The notes below the pieces were generated by a model. The model saw only the letters and a list, made by a program, of their open reading frames with translations, searched no databases and was not told where the DNA came from. A program made the position numbers and the translations under genes. This document shows, in pieces, positions 25,601 through 38,329 of a stretch of DNA of 64,000 nucleotides. The number at the start of each line of letters is the position of its first letter. The stretch's first letter is position 1. The DNA comes from Agelaius tricolor (taxonomy: Eukaryota; Chordata; Aves; Passeriformes; Icteridae), in the NCBI GenBank assembly GCA_023055355.1, contig JALJCS010000001.1, forward strand, positions 24,055,881 through 24,119,880, given 5' to 3'.

Positions 25601-26880
25601 GCTGTTATAAATGGTTTAGTAATTTTTTGGCACTAGAAGTAAACAGGACTTTTTTTGTCTTTTTGGCTGGGCTAAATAGGAGAGCACATAGCCAATAAAC
25701 CTAGATCATGTTTCAAATCCTGAATTTTGTTTTAAATGCATAATAACCCTAAATGTGTTGCTACATTTCTAAGCAACCTCTCAAGATGCAAAAATAGATA
25801 GTTGCTATGATTAAAAAAAGTTCTTTTGATGTTGTTATTTTGCTTTACCAGTTCCCCTCTGACTGGCTCTAGCCACAGGTACTGAGAAATTGAGGCCTCC
25901 TTGAGGCCTGGTTTTTGAAGATTCTGACATATATTTTTGGAATAGGCCCCTTTTCCTTCTGGAATAATATCAAGGAGGTGACTGGAAAGTGCTGGAGATG
26001 CTGAGTACGAGCCCAGACCCTCCAAGGAATATCCCTGCTAACATTAGAACTGTGCAGCATGTGAAAACTGTGGGCATTATAAAATGCACAGGGCAGGCTG
26101 AGGAGGTGAATGGAGGAGGTATATTCAAAAGTAGGGAAGGCTGGGTGGCAAGGGGCATGGGACTGCAGTTTCTTCGAAATACTGGATCATCTAAAAAGCT
26201 TAAGAATGGCTTGTGGCCATGAGAAACGTGTTTATCAAAATGCATCCCCATGTCTGGGGGCTGGCATGATTCAAGTGTCAGACTTTCATTTGGATTTGTA
26301 AAGCTGAAGCCCATCCATGTCTGTGCTTGATTCCTTGCTGAGCCTGAAGATGTTTTCAGGGCAAAGAATGGCATTGTGTAGTTTCCATTGTCGGCTGTCA
26401 CACTGCATATGTTTTGGGACTGATCTGAAGTTTTGTTTGACATCATGACTTTTATAAGAATCAAAACCCCCAAATCCCTCAGATGAAATCCATATGGCTT
26501 TGTTCACAGGCTGAAATAAAATCATGCTCACAGCCTTTACTGCAACTGAGGGATATTTGGTGGGAGTCGTTTTTTGCTTAATAAAAGCATAACGTTCAAA
26601 TGCTTGAAATGTGGATATTATTAAGTACCTGCTCTGTGAGAATAACTCAAATGCTATTTTATTCCCTGCCCTTTTGTTAGTTCATATGCACAAGAGTCAG
26701 ATCTGAGGCTGACATGAAGAACGATCTCCGCAGCCTGGCATGGACCCAGCTTCACTTAAACTCTGTTTTAGATATTATTGGGGGTTTGCCTGCATTTTGG
26801 CTCCTTGCAGCTCAGTGCTGAACATTTGGCATAATGTGTGGTAAGGGTTGTTACGATACACAGAGGTGAGGTAATTCACA
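22682..26880. other. Unique non-coding DNA
   Basis: About 4 kb with no recognised gene. A minus-strand frame of 167 codons (25970-26473) is the longest non-repeat frame in this part. It has no family features and such a length is expected about once or twice by chance in a window of this size. An imperfect palindrome lies at 24251-24270. Confidence 0.45.
24251..24270. repeat. Perfect palindrome-type hairpin
   Basis: TATGTACAT (24251-24259) and ATGTACATA (24262-24270) are exact reverse complements separated by two bases. It lies in an alternating purine/pyrimidine context. Confidence 0.7.
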
Positions 26881-26889
26881 TAATTTCTG

Positions 26890-27170
26890 CAGTGTAGGCA
26901 AGTTTGCTTGGCTGCTCGAGCGGTTAGAGCAGGAAGCTTCCCGGTGTGCCGAGATGCTGATTACTGAGGGTCAGGCCTGGGCTCACCATGACATCATAAA
27001 ACACAACCGGGGGCTGATTTATTTAAGAACTGTCATGTCACTGGTTTTGTCAGCAGAAAACCAGAGGACAGAGAAGGTGAGGGGGAGCAGCAGGCTCGCA
27101 CAGCGCAACATTTATGCTGAGGAAGAAAACACTGATGGCTCCTTTGCCAGTGATGTAAGAAATGTTTTAG
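26890..27170. promoter_or_regulatory. CpG-retaining, regulatory-like segment
   Basis: The segment holds several CpGs (CTCGAGCGG, CCGGTG, GCCGAG, ACCGGGG, CTCGCACAGCGCAAC) in CpG-poor surroundings. It also has a CRE-like TGACATCA at 26989-26996 and a GAAG|GTGAGG donor-like word near 27077. It could be an enhancer or a minor exon. No alignment is available to test conservation. Confidence 0.25.
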
Positions 27171-27199
27171 TCACCAGTGGGTCTGAGGTATGAAGTGGC

Positions 27200-30100
27200 A
27201 CTCTTCTTCCACTGTGTCATTTCCAAAATAAAGAAAACATTACCAGCAAGTCTGGCAGGAGAGGAAAGACAGAGACAATCTCTGGGCAAATATTTAGACC
27301 TCCTTAGCCATTGCATTTGGCAAATCCAACCCTACTTGTCATTGGAAACACCTGCAGGGTTTGCACATCCATTGTAGTGCCTTCAAAGGCAGTGCTGCAT
27401 GAGAAAACTTTTCCAGCTTGTCTTCCAGAAACAGCCATGATCAAATGATGCTTCCAGTGTCCCACTGCTGGGCTTCTGTGGCACCTGCTCCTATTCCTTG
27501 TGCAGGACGTGATACCTGGTGCTGGATTAAGCATGCTAAGATTGCTGAATGCTGTTCCAATACTCCAAATGCTGTTTGAGTGGTACAAAACTGGCATATT
27601 TGGGATCTTAACCTGACCACTTCTGTAATTACTTACCAGAGAAATATGTTCCTTTCTTTCTCCTGACAAAAATTGTGTTTGCTTCTTGAAGACCAACACA
27701 TAAGACAAACACAAATTTAAAGTAAATTAATAAGACTCAAGCACTACAAAAACAATGGAAATTCCCATTTGAATGAGACTGTAGCATGAGAAAGGGAATA
27801 TATACTTATAAATGGACAACGCAAATCTCCTTACTGATAGGGTACATCTCATCTTTTCCATACATGTGGTTGTAAAAACATGTCCTTAGTGCTAACATTT
27901 CACTTTAAGACCATTTTCCTGCCTTGATTCACTAGATTTTAGCTTCAGCTCTTCAGTATATTTTCTGGAAAATGTATGACTGCTTCTTATGCCAAAGAGT
28001 GCTCAGTGTTTGGTTTGATACCCTACTGACTAAGTTATCTTTTGCAGTTCAAGTATTTGCTTCATCTGGCTGCCTCAAACCCTTTTCAAATGTGAATTAG
28101 GACTTGCAAAAGGCAGAAGGTACTGTTAATAAGGGCAAATGAGACAGGCAACTTCACCCATTTCCCTGAAGACCCTGAAATATGGGACTATAAATGCAAA
28201 AAATGCCTGGTACCTTAAATAAGCAGTTCTGCTGAAATAAATATTTACATGCAACTTGGTAGAAGAACTCTCCAGAAGAGTGAGTCTGAGCTGGCATAAT
28301 ATACACATATATCCCTTAAAATGGGATTTATCAACCACTCTTGAATTTGCTGTTACACATTTTTCATCTTTAAGTTAAAATCCTGCTTCAAGGTGATAAG
28401 AGCTTGCATGAAACACATCTTTTATCCATAGGTTGCTCCTATACCCAGTTAAAGGTAGAGGGCATAACAACTGAATTTTTTTGTTCATTTTGTACTTGAG
28501 AAAAGCACAGAAGAATTTTGATGAGAGTGCATTGGTATCTTTCAGCACTGTTACCAGAGGGATGCTGGGGAATGCTTTCCTGTCCATATTGCATGCAGCA
28601 AAGGCAAGTGGAGAACACGAGGCAGGTGTTGGGTATCCCTTTCTTTTGTTACTTGTGAGGATGCCCTGAGCCAGGGAAAGGAATAAGTGCATGGGGTGCA
28701 TGTTTCCCTCGGGATGTGCTGAAAGCAGGCACCTTTTAGGCAAAGGACAGGAGGCACCTCTGTCCAGATCCCATTCTGTCAGAATGTAACATTGCCATTC
28801 ATACTCAGGTCCCAGTGCCTTTGCTCTGTTTAAAAATGGTTTAACTGAAAACACAGCTCATGTATTTGTTGCAGAAGGGGTTTTTTTATACATTCTGAAA
28901 ATTCTCTGGGTTGCTCAGAGCAGTTCCCAGCTCTACATCAGAGGAAGGTTTGACTTGAAAGAGGAGTGGATAATTGAAGCTCTAATTGAAGTTAGTGGGA
29001 ACTCAAGATATTTATCTTGCAAATCAGAATATAGCCATATCTAGTGTTAACTCCCTTGATTTGAGAAATATTTAGGTTTTTGGGATAGTTTCATTAAAAA
29101 AAAGTAAAAACTCACAAACTGTGTAATTTAAACTTCCCTCCTTGTTGCAATCTGTATTTTTATGGGCAGTACCTGGGAAATCCTGTGTTTTCACACACAG
29201 CAAGTGAAAGTAGATGGATTTGTTGTTTGTTTTTTTTTTTTTTCTCAGCAATGAGTCTTCTCTTGCAGGGTACCTTGATTTTAGCCTTATTCAGGGCTGA
29301 AGCATGGGGGCCAAGCAGTGAGCTGGCAGCAGCCAGAGGGCTGTGGCTGCTCAGCAGAGTCACAGCTTGGCTGTGCCTCCCCCTGCTCCTTCCCTGGGGC
29401 TGCTCAGTGCCCAGTGTGGCCTGGGGACTCTCCAGTGACAGAGTCCAGCCAGGTACAGTCCTGGTGAGAGAGTGGGAGAGGTTAGAATTGGTCTCCTGTC
29501 CTTTCCTCAGAGGACTAGAGATGTTCAGGCACTGGTCCCTGCTCGAGTAAATGAGTGCTATGCTGAGGGATGTGGCAAGGTTACTGCCCAACAGACTATT
29601 AAAGAATTTTATTTCTTCAAATAGAATACACCCCTAGACTCTGTATTTGGGCCAGACAGGAAAGAACACAGCGGCCAGACAGAGAAGGGCTGTCTTAAAA
29701 ATCTCATTCCTCTGTATTTCTGTGTGGTTTTACTTGGCAAGCATGTATTTAATACACAGATTACAATGGGCCTCCCTAAGTCAATGCAAAGAAATTGTAT
29801 CTTAATTAACATTAGTCATTACAAAATCCCCACCAAGGACAAATTTTGCTCAATTTAAGCAGCTCCAATGACAGGCTGTGTATAAATCACAGTATTTTCC
29901 TTTAATTCACAGTCTTTGTTTCAGTACTTAGTTGCATGCAACTGGAGAATTACTTCTGGGATATTAATGAGATTAAGATTTTTTTGTTAATGTGAAAAAA
30001 TTTTAAAGGACTTGTGTCAATTATCACTGTCTCCCTTTTCACCCTAACTAATTAAAATATTAGGCTACTGAACTTAATACTGGGAGTACCATTAATTTGC

Positions 30101-32980
30101 AGCATCTCCTTTTTTTTTTTCTTGAAATGAATTGCAGAAGGCCAAGAAGTGACAAACTCACTCACTAAATGGTGACTTGTATTGGTAGTGGTTCTTGGTT
30201 GTCTGAAATCAGAAGCCCAGAAATACAGGAGGATTTTTACAATCTTGATCAATACTGTGTGCAAACCCTGTTTATTTAAATAACAGCAGATAGTTGAATG
30301 TTCATCATTCAAAGGGAACTTTTTATAACTTTTTCCTCTAGGTTTGGGTTTGCTTTCTGACCCTACTGCTCAAATAAACAGCAGGGTTTGTTGCTCTTTA
30401 CATACCAGCAGTTTAAGTTCTAAAGCTACTTTTAGTGACCTGAGATCAGATAAATACTCTCCTGGGAAGTTTTAGGTTTTTTTTGCTGACAGTCAGTTGG
30501 ATTAGGAAGGGTACAATTCTGTGAAAAGGCAGAAAAAAGTAGAGATGTTTCTTTCCCTGGAAGATAATTGACCCTTGCTCTTTGCCCTGGAAAAAGGATT
30601 GAGGGAGCAGGGTGTGTAAAAATGGTTGAGCAGCTTTTCTTTTGTGAAGAAGCCTGAACCAATCTACTTCAGTTCTGTGGTCTTAGAAGACCTCAGTCTC
30701 AGCTTCACTGGAATTACCAAAGAAACTGAGTGAGCTTCAGCAAGTATCAGATACGTCCAGAAAGCAAAAATGTGGGATACAGCTTAGGCATTTAAAAAAC
30801 CCTCCAACAAGCAAACACAGCATGCCCAAACACAAAACTACCAAACAAATGAGCCCAAAAGCCCACAGATCAGCTGCACTGTCTTCCCAAGTCAGCTTGG
30901 AAAATATTGATAATCATGAAGGATCTCTTGCTTCTAGTTCTCACAGCCCAGTAAAACACAGTCAGTGGTTGTGGAACTAAGGAAAATAGATCCTCAGCAT
31001 TTCAGAAAGGATCTGGGTATGTCTGGAAATGAGGGATACTACACCAAAACAAAGCTTATTGTGCTGTAAAGAAAGATTTCTTGAGTGGACTGGACAGAAA
31101 GCATCTATGTAATTTAACTTAATGTGCTTCTATATAATTCTTCTCTCTGCCTCCTCCTACTCTTATACTTCAGTGTTTTCTTGGAGAAGTTTTGTCTGAT
31201 CTGAATTAAAGGAATAATATTTTATACTCACTGGAATGCTTGCCTGTTTTACATCTCTGGATGAACATTAAAAATGTGCATTACTGCTTTTTTCTTCTTT
31301 CTTGCTGTATGTATTTGAGTGCCAGATTTATCAGTTCTGTTTTTCCCAATGCTGGAAAATGAATTTGCTTCAAATTATAGCTGTTTGAATGGGACCAGTG
31401 CACAAATGAATGCCATTACTGTGTGCCTACAATAGGGCCAAACCTCTGATCTCAAATTCAATTTTGAAAATGAAGAGTTGACTCTAATAACTTCAGTCAA
31501 ATCACCTTGGATTTACACCAGGGAAGAAGAAATCGGAATCTGGACTTTCATGTTTGGTCTGGGAAGCGTTTTGAAATTCTTGTGGATGAAAGATAGTAAA
31601 AAATGTATGTTATTATTATGTTATTCTTTTTCCATATCCCACTTCACATCACAGAGCTGACCATATATCTTAGGATTGTTCAACCCACACTTTCCCTAAA
31701 TTTTACCCCTTTAATCTGATGATTATAGCTCATTCATATCATAAATCTACAGTTAAGGTTAAGCAATCATGAAACCATTCTCTTCAGTAGTGTCCTGGGA
31801 AATGTGAATGAAATCTATTCCACCATTTTTTGAACTAGCATATGGGAAGTCAATGTTTCTTCCCATTTTTAATTTATCCAGCCTTTTCTTGCCAGTAGAT
31901 TACTCGAAAGCTTCTTAATGCACAGTCTGCAAACTTGGCTTGGACAACTGAGAAAACTTTGTATATGTTAAACCTTTGCTAATAATAGTCCCAAGCAAAC
32001 TGCAAGAGGAGAAACTGGCTTAATGTATAGTAAATACAATAAACAGCTAGTGGAATAAAAGATCTTTGGAAAGATAGGAAACAATGTTGAAGTCAGTGCT
32101 TACAATTGTGCAATACCATGGGGTTATCTCTTCAGTAAAGTTTGGATGATGAACTTAGAGCTGTCCTTGGGCTTGCAGCTTCTTTGTCTAGATTTGGCAG
32201 TCCATGAATGCATAAGTGCAAATAAAGCTTAACAACTTAATGAAAAACTGAAGCCTAAAATTTAAATGCATGAAAAGGGGGTTTAATGGTAGATACATGA
32301 GGGTGTGATCCTGGAACAACCACACCTGGCCAAGCCTGACTCTGCAGGACCCCACAGCTGGCGCCATGGGGAACTGGAACTCCGGTACGTAGGGCCTCTG
32401 ATCCCACCCCTACTGAAATCAGGGGGGAAAAAAATTAAATTTCTCTGTCTCTGGCCAAGCTCAAGAAAGTACATTGAAAGTACATTTTCAAGCATGAGCT
32501 TTGGTCTTTTTGACCAGAATTTGCACTGTTCTCCTGCTTGATATATGCACCTCAAATTTTGTCCCAGCAGTGTGGCTTTCAAGTTTTAAAAATAAGTTGA
32601 CTAGCCCAAAATATTTTTTTTGCCTGCATGACTCACTTGATCTTAAAGCAAGGATCAGAATGAAACTTTGTCGCTTTCAAACTTTGGGTGGTTTTATGGC
32701 TTTTTAGTTCTTGAGGTAATAGTTCAGGAAAAAAAAACTTGGAAAACACAAACCAACATTTTAGATCTTCTGATATGTAGTTACATTTTCTGGAATAATG
32801 ACAAACTTTGTTCATTACTACAAGCATCTGAACTCAAACTCAGACAAGCCAGGAATAACAGAGCTAAATACATTTCCAGGAGTAGGTCTTTTAATATCTC
32901 CTGCTAACAGAATTTTAACAAAAAGTTTGTGCCTGAATCTTCTACAGGGCTTTTGCTCTTGGAGCGTTTTACATAAAAGC
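27200..32980. other. Unique non-coding DNA, no recognised gene
   Basis: About 5.8 kb. The 159-codon minus frame at 28375-28854 and the 143- and 121-codon frames overlapping at 29160-29591 lie in slightly GC-richer DNA and have no recognisable domain. An A/C-rich tract occurs at about 30795-30865. No transposon family was identified. Confidence 0.45.
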
Positions 32981-32989
32981 CTGGTGATG

Positions 32990-33226
32990 CTAAGCTCCTG
33001 TTAAATGAGAAATCACTGTGCAATGCGATGGGAAGGTTATGCAGCAAGCTAATGACAGGAGTGTGCTAAAGCTGACTCTTGCAGGGTGGGTTAGCTGCTC
33101 CACCCGTGCCTGCTGGTGCTGGTTATTGTCAGAGCCAGGCTCAGGCTGCCCGTGCACACTCTGCTCCTGCTGCTCCACCCAAAGAGGCAGGAGCTGCCTC
33201 AGCTCCTCTTGTGCTTCCTCCATGTC
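32990..33226 (-). other. Candidate terminal coding exon, Glu/Gln-rich
   Basis: Seen on the minus strand: a good acceptor (GGGTTTTTGTTCCAG) is directly followed by an open frame DMEEAQEELRQLLPLWVEQQ. This frame runs for 78 codons and ends at a stop near 32990. The first 45 or so residues are rich in Glu, Gln and Leu with a heptad-like spacing that would suit a short coiled coil. The later part is hydrophobic and less convincing. No strong donor was found inside. The segment is GC-richer than its flanks. I do not recognise the protein. It may be chance. Confidence 0.28.
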
Positions 33227-33239
33227 CTGGAACAAAAAC

Positions 33240-34050
33240 CCACTTTCTCAATTCCAGCTCTGCTCAGAGAGAAGAGTAAAACTAAAACTATCAAACATGA
33301 CTGGGACAAAGGGGAAAGGCCCCAGTACTAAGAGTGTCTCAATAGGTTAGCAGTTTGTCTAAGACTCCATAAAAAAGAGAGGGGGGAAACCCCAAACTCT
33401 GAGACCTGTAACTGACAATGGGCATCATTGAAGGCCTTGGAACATAGTGTTCTGTGCAAGAACAAGCACAGTTTGGTTTGTTTGATGAGGTGCTTGAACA
33501 TAGAAGTCAAGTCTCAAAATATGTGGTAGTGTTCACTGAAGATGTGTACAACTTCTCATCTTGAAGATGTAGCAAGACAGGCAAAGTAGTACCTCAAGGT
33601 TCTTTAAAAATGAGCAGCAGCCAATCAACAGTTTCCTTCACTACTCTCATGTTCAAAAATGGCAATTTCTAATGCACCATGAAGTGTATCGACTTTGCAC
33701 AGTCTTTCTCAAACAAAGTAGTTGTAGTGGGAAATATTTCTCCTTTTCCTAGCAGTGAAAAACAGCTTTCCCACAGGAGACAGCTATAGAAAGCCCTCCC
33801 TAAAGCCATCTCTAGCCAGTCCTGGCTATTTAATTTCACACTCAAATCCATCCTTTTACATTCTAAATAGTAGAAACAACAAGTCTAGTTGCATTGGTGG
33901 GTATTTCAAATAACCTTTATTATAAATCTTTTCCAGGCCTATCAGTTTCTTCCGGGCTTTTTCCCTGCAAAAGGGTTGTATTATATAAACAGGAAACATA
34001 TAGGAACTTGCTAATTGCTGGTTTATTTTTCTGGTTTATTTTTCTTCTGC
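33240..34050. other. Unique non-coding DNA
   Basis: No repeat, RNA gene or convincing frame was recognised between the two candidate exons. Confidence 0.5.
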
Positions 34051-34052
34051 AG

Positions 34053-34164
34053 CAACGGAGGCTGCTTTTCTTACTGTCACTGCAGGGATCAAGTTACAGC
34101 ATGGAGCTGGGATGCTGGAGGAGAATGTTAAAGCACAAACCTCGTTCAGGCTCAAGAAAGCAGG
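34053..34164 (+). other. Candidate exon, 112 nt, very strong acceptor
   Basis: Seen: a long T-rich tract (CTGGTTTATTTTTCTTCTGCAG) with a branch-point-like CTAAT upstream ends at 34052. A moderate donor (GG|GTAGGT) begins at 34165. Two of the three frames are open. One reads TEAAFLTVTAGIKLQHGAGM and continues EENVKAQ. The other reads QRRLLFLLSLQGSSYSMELG. No domain was recognised and the coding frame, if any, is undecided. Confidence 0.25.
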
Positions 34165-34169
34165 GTAGG

Positions 34170-36550
34170 TTAGGTCTCTACTCAGTTGATAAAGCCCATC
34201 AGTTGTTTCTTTTAAAGCTTCCTTATGAACCCACTTGAAAAGATAGCCCCAAAAATCAAGGGACGGTTGATTTTTGGGAAAACTACTTTTATATGAAAAG
34301 GTGGTGCTTAATGCTGTGGGTTTTAAAGGTGTTGTTGCCTGGGCTGGCCAGTATGTCTGTGAGAGCTGCACAGCATTAAAGATTTCTTTTTTCCTGGCTG
34401 TGCTGGAATCCATACATAGCTGTCACCTCAGCCTTACTTTCAGCTGAGATAGATTCTCTCTGAGACCTTGTGGCAATAATGCTAACACACAGACATAGAA
34501 ATATCCAAAAGTATTAGAGCTGGCTCTTAATTGAAGAAAGAGAGAGGAAAAGCTGCTCACTGATAAAGAAAGCTGGAGGCAGACCTGTAAACCATTTGAG
34601 GATCTCCTGTTCCCAGCTCAGAAAATGCCCCATTCAGCCAGGACAAGTCCTTATATGAGATCCTTTAACCACAGATCTGGACCAGCTTTTAAACCCATTG
34701 TGACCTTTATTTTGGGACTAGTTTCTTGGGACAGTCACTCCAGATTCTGACTTTGACTGTTTCAAGGTTCTCTACCACAAGGACAGGGCTCTCAGCATTT
34801 TCTTTTGTTTTTAGTGCTGTTGTCTGAAGAATTGTGACTGCCTCTTACACTGTCCCTTTTTTGCTTTGCTTTTGTTATAGCAAGTACTGTGAACCAGCTG
34901 GAAGAAATCCTTGATAAATACAATAATCATGTGTTGATACAGAGTTTACTTTCCTGATGCATCACACAAGATACTTGCAGAGTTTGTGCTACAGTGGGCT
35001 GCTATAGTGGACTGACTGAACTTAATGTATGCCCCTAGATTCGTATCTGAGAAAATATATAATGTTATAGCCCTGCTAATAATAGTTTCCTTGTTTGCCA
35101 AGAAGAAAAATGATCATTGCTGGGATCTTTAGGAGTCATCATAAATTAAGTGGAAAATAACCCCATATGTGAAATTCTGGAGTGTTTCTTGGAGCATGCT
35201 CAGTCAGTCTCCCCAAGGAAGCAAACCCCTCCTTGTAGCTGTTCTAGGAAAGCAGAGGTGTGAATATTTTCCTGAGAGAAAGGGGGTTTGTTGTTGATAG
35301 CCTACTGTCAGTGCCAGAATCTCATATGTTTTTACAATATATTTACTGGCATCTAGAAGCCTGAGGAGATAAGTGATTCAAAGGAGCAGCGTGTTACAGA
35401 AAACAGCCAGTGAATCAAAGTGAAAAAGTGGAGCTAATGAGACAGTGATGATACAGTGAGGAGTTTACCAGTAATCCTTAGGCAGTGCTTTTTGCTCTCT
35501 CCTGAAATTCTGTCAAATTCTCTCACTGTTATAGTAAAACATTTCTGAAATGAAGACCAAGACTCCACATAAAACAGAAATAAATCATGGGTTATAATGA
35601 GGGACTCGTCAAACATTTCAAAAAGTAACAACCAAGTAGCAGGGAATGTTATACTAACCTGGTACTTCTGGTTGGTTACAGTTATTGATATAAAATCTTC
35701 CTTGGAGGTCTATGGCTCTCTTAGGATGGCCACCTCATATACTGAATTGTGTGTTTCCCAGGCAACAAATGCATTTTGCTTCTGTGCTTCAAGTTTATTT
35801 AGGGAGAAATGAGGCCGTCAGGATGTAGGGGACCTAAAAAGGGGAAGGAAGGGAATAGTTGCAATATGAGAATATCAAACAAAAAGAAAAAATAAGCTTT
35901 TTTTCTTGCCCAGAGCTGGGTCCTGCATACCTCAGTCCAGGGTAGCCCCAGTGAAGCTGGTAGAGAAACCCATGCAAGCTGAGTGAAGCTGGCTCCAAAT
36001 TGGAGGTATTTATCTGAAAATGCCTTAGAAGTAGAAAATCTATCAGATTTCAGTTAAAATAACAATTCTTTGCAGCTCTGCCAAATGTCTGCAGGCTTCT
36101 GGTGATTTATTGTTCAACCAATGCATGGAGAAAGCTGAGGTCTGCCTTCCCCTCCTTCCACGCCAAACAGAGGAACCTTCACAAGACCTTGGCACTTGTC
36201 AGATTTAAATCCTTAGGGCAGTATTTCTCACCTCAAGTGCAAAATTCACCACTTCCCTGTGAAAATCGGCCTGGGTGAGAACTGCACACGGAGCAGAGCT
36301 CACTACTGGAGTTTATACAAGATTGATTATGTGGGTTTTGGGTTTGCTCTTGGTAGTGTCAGAAATTGGGGGGAGGAGGGGAAACTGCTAATTATCCTCC
36401 ACCCCCATTCCCAATAAACTTAAAATAGCTGTGTTAGAGGGCAATCTGAGCCTGCCTAATCTCGGTACTGGTTCTGAGAAATAATCTCATTCCCACTCTC
36501 TCAGTTTCTTTGAAACGTAATGAATTGGAATTACATGTAAATGCCAGCAG
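34170..36550. other. Unique non-coding DNA
   Basis: AT-rich, with short frames only and no recognised repeat family or RNA gene. Confidence 0.5.
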
Positions 36551-36559
36551 TATTTCAAA

Positions 36560-36790
36560 GGGAGGCTGAAGCACAATGTCTGGCCTCTAATTAGTATTGC
36601 AGTGTGTGGCCTGTAAACTTGATGATAAATGAAGCAATTGGCCATCAGTGGCTTCAATTAGATGGCAGTAAAAATGGTAACAAAATGAAGCCACCAGTAA
36701 GGAAATTTGCTCTGAAAAGTGCTGCTGTGGGTGGACTTCAAGCTTTGCAATGAATTGGGGCTAATTGGCTTGTTTGTTCATTGTTCCTCA
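36560..36790. promoter_or_regulatory. Conserved-element-like segment (possible enhancer)
   Basis: Seen: dense homeodomain-type cores (CTAATTAG at about 36588, CAATTAGATGG at about 36654, GCTAATTGGC at about 36761), CAATTGG and CAAT words, and no simple repeat or transposon similarity. The texture resembles deeply conserved non-coding elements near developmental genes. This is a judgement of sequence style only. No gene target can be named. Confidence 0.3.
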
Positions 36791-38320
36791 GGGGCAGAGC
36801 AAGTGCCTAATTAGAGAGAGCTTTCCAGGGCCCAAAGAAAACTGGAAGAGATGTGCCATGGTTCCTCTCTCAGAGTACCCTATCTCCTCACACCACTGCA
36901 GGGAGAGTACACACTTCTCTTGCTTCTCTTTTTGGAAGATTTCTTGGGCATTTATTGGCAAACCAGACTTCAGCAGAGCCTTCTCAGACCCTTTTCTTGA
37001 AGCAACTATCAGAAATCAGGAGCTGGTTTGGAGCTGGCATTGTGCTGGGGAGAGAAGTAAAAGGCAGTGAGCCCTGTGACTGCTGAACCTGGCAGTGATT
37101 CCCAGCTATGCCTCACTGTGTAGTGCACAGCTCTGTTGGTTTTGACACTTAAGTGAGGGAAAAGAAGGATGGTGTGGTACTTTTCCTGGTGAGAGATTCA
37201 CCAATGTTTTCCCACTTTGCCCAGCCAATCTTTTATTCCAGGACACTCCCCTCTGTATAAACAGGGCAACTTGACTGCTGCCAAAAATACACAATAGGGA
37301 AGAGAGTCAGGCTGGTGGTACAAACTGTTTTCTGTCTGCTATTCTGAATACATTTGTCTGTCACCACCTGTAAAGTCATGCCTCTCAGTGGTGATTATCA
37401 TTATTTTAGTGGGACACTTTGAGGCTGTCTCACTTGCCATGAATGCTTTTCAAAGCTGATGAAGATGCAAAATAAGATAGAAGCAAAGTGTGAAAAAACA
37501 AGGGATTTTCAAATTGGGGCTTACGTTTTCAATTAGGAGACTTTGTTATTAAGGACAACAAGCTAATTTGTCAGAAGCAAAGGCTAATTTGTCTTCACCT
37601 CTAAAAACCAGAGGGAAACAATACATCCTGCTCACTCCAGACCCTCTGGGGAAAACCAAAAGGGCTGCCCAATGGTAATTCTGCCAATTCAGCCTCTCTA
37701 GGAACTGCTGTACCTGTTTTAGAGGATGATGATTATTCCTTTCCAATTTTTGTGGTATCCTAAAATGCATCCTAATTGAAATACAGCAACTAGATGGGGG
37801 CAGGGGTGAGCAATAAAGGTGTTGTTATGTCAAGTTTATGTGATTCGGGAGTAAGCAAGGGAGAGCTGGGGTCTGGCCCTGCTGAAAAATTCATTTTTGA
37901 AGGTGTTAAGCCCATATGCTTCCAGGAAGGATATTGTATTTCAATACAGATTTTACCAAATGATACCAAGATAATTTGGACAGTGTCTGTGAAAATTGAA
38001 AATTTAGTTTGAAAGTATAAAAATGCTGCTGTGGCACACTTTAACACTTAATTTTCTTGATTTTTTTGCATCTCAGGGCTAACATCTCCAGTGGCACTTC
38101 ACTCATGGTACATTCATTGCACAGCCTGCTCAGCATTTTACTCAAAGCTAAACAGACATTTTACCTGCCTGTCTGTGGTGCTGGATGTGTCTGCCCATAC
38201 CTCAAGGAACCCTGTGTATTGGCTCTGCCTGGAGCAGGCTGGGAGGGACTCCTGCTGGCAGCAGGCAGCTGTGGGTCAGACCCACGCTGGGCTCTGCAGG
38301 GACAAGTGGACTCTCAGGAG
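36791..38320. other. Unique non-coding DNA
   Basis: The 101-codon frame at 36765-37070 and the 131-codon frame running from 38057 into the CR1 fragment are not recognisable. No other structure was seen. Confidence 0.45.
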
Positions 38321-38329
38321 ATGAAAACA

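Noticed and set aside
25970..26473. 167-codon minus-strand frame
   Set aside because: No family resemblance. A frame this long is expected by chance about once or twice in 64 kb over six frames.
26590..26690. Possible MIR fragment (TTAAGTACCTGCTCTGTGAG)
   Set aside because: Only one block resembles MIR. The rest does not follow the expected order.
26905..26950. tRNA-like string GAGCGGTTAGAGCAGG
   Set aside because: It resembles a D-arm word, but no acceptor stem, anticodon arm or TTCRA box of a tRNA follows at the right spacing.
27639..27664. 26-nt minus-strand micro-exon with donor CTG|GTAAGT
   Set aside because: Too short and no coding evidence, although the donor is good.
28375..28854. 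159-codon minus-strand frame
   Set aside because: No recognisable motif, good initiation context or splice borders. Treated as chance.
29185..29591. 121-codon + and 143-codon minus frames with a T-rich acceptor near 29248
   Set aside because: The two overlap on opposite strands in GC-richer DNA, and the hydrophobic composition follows base composition. No domain was found.
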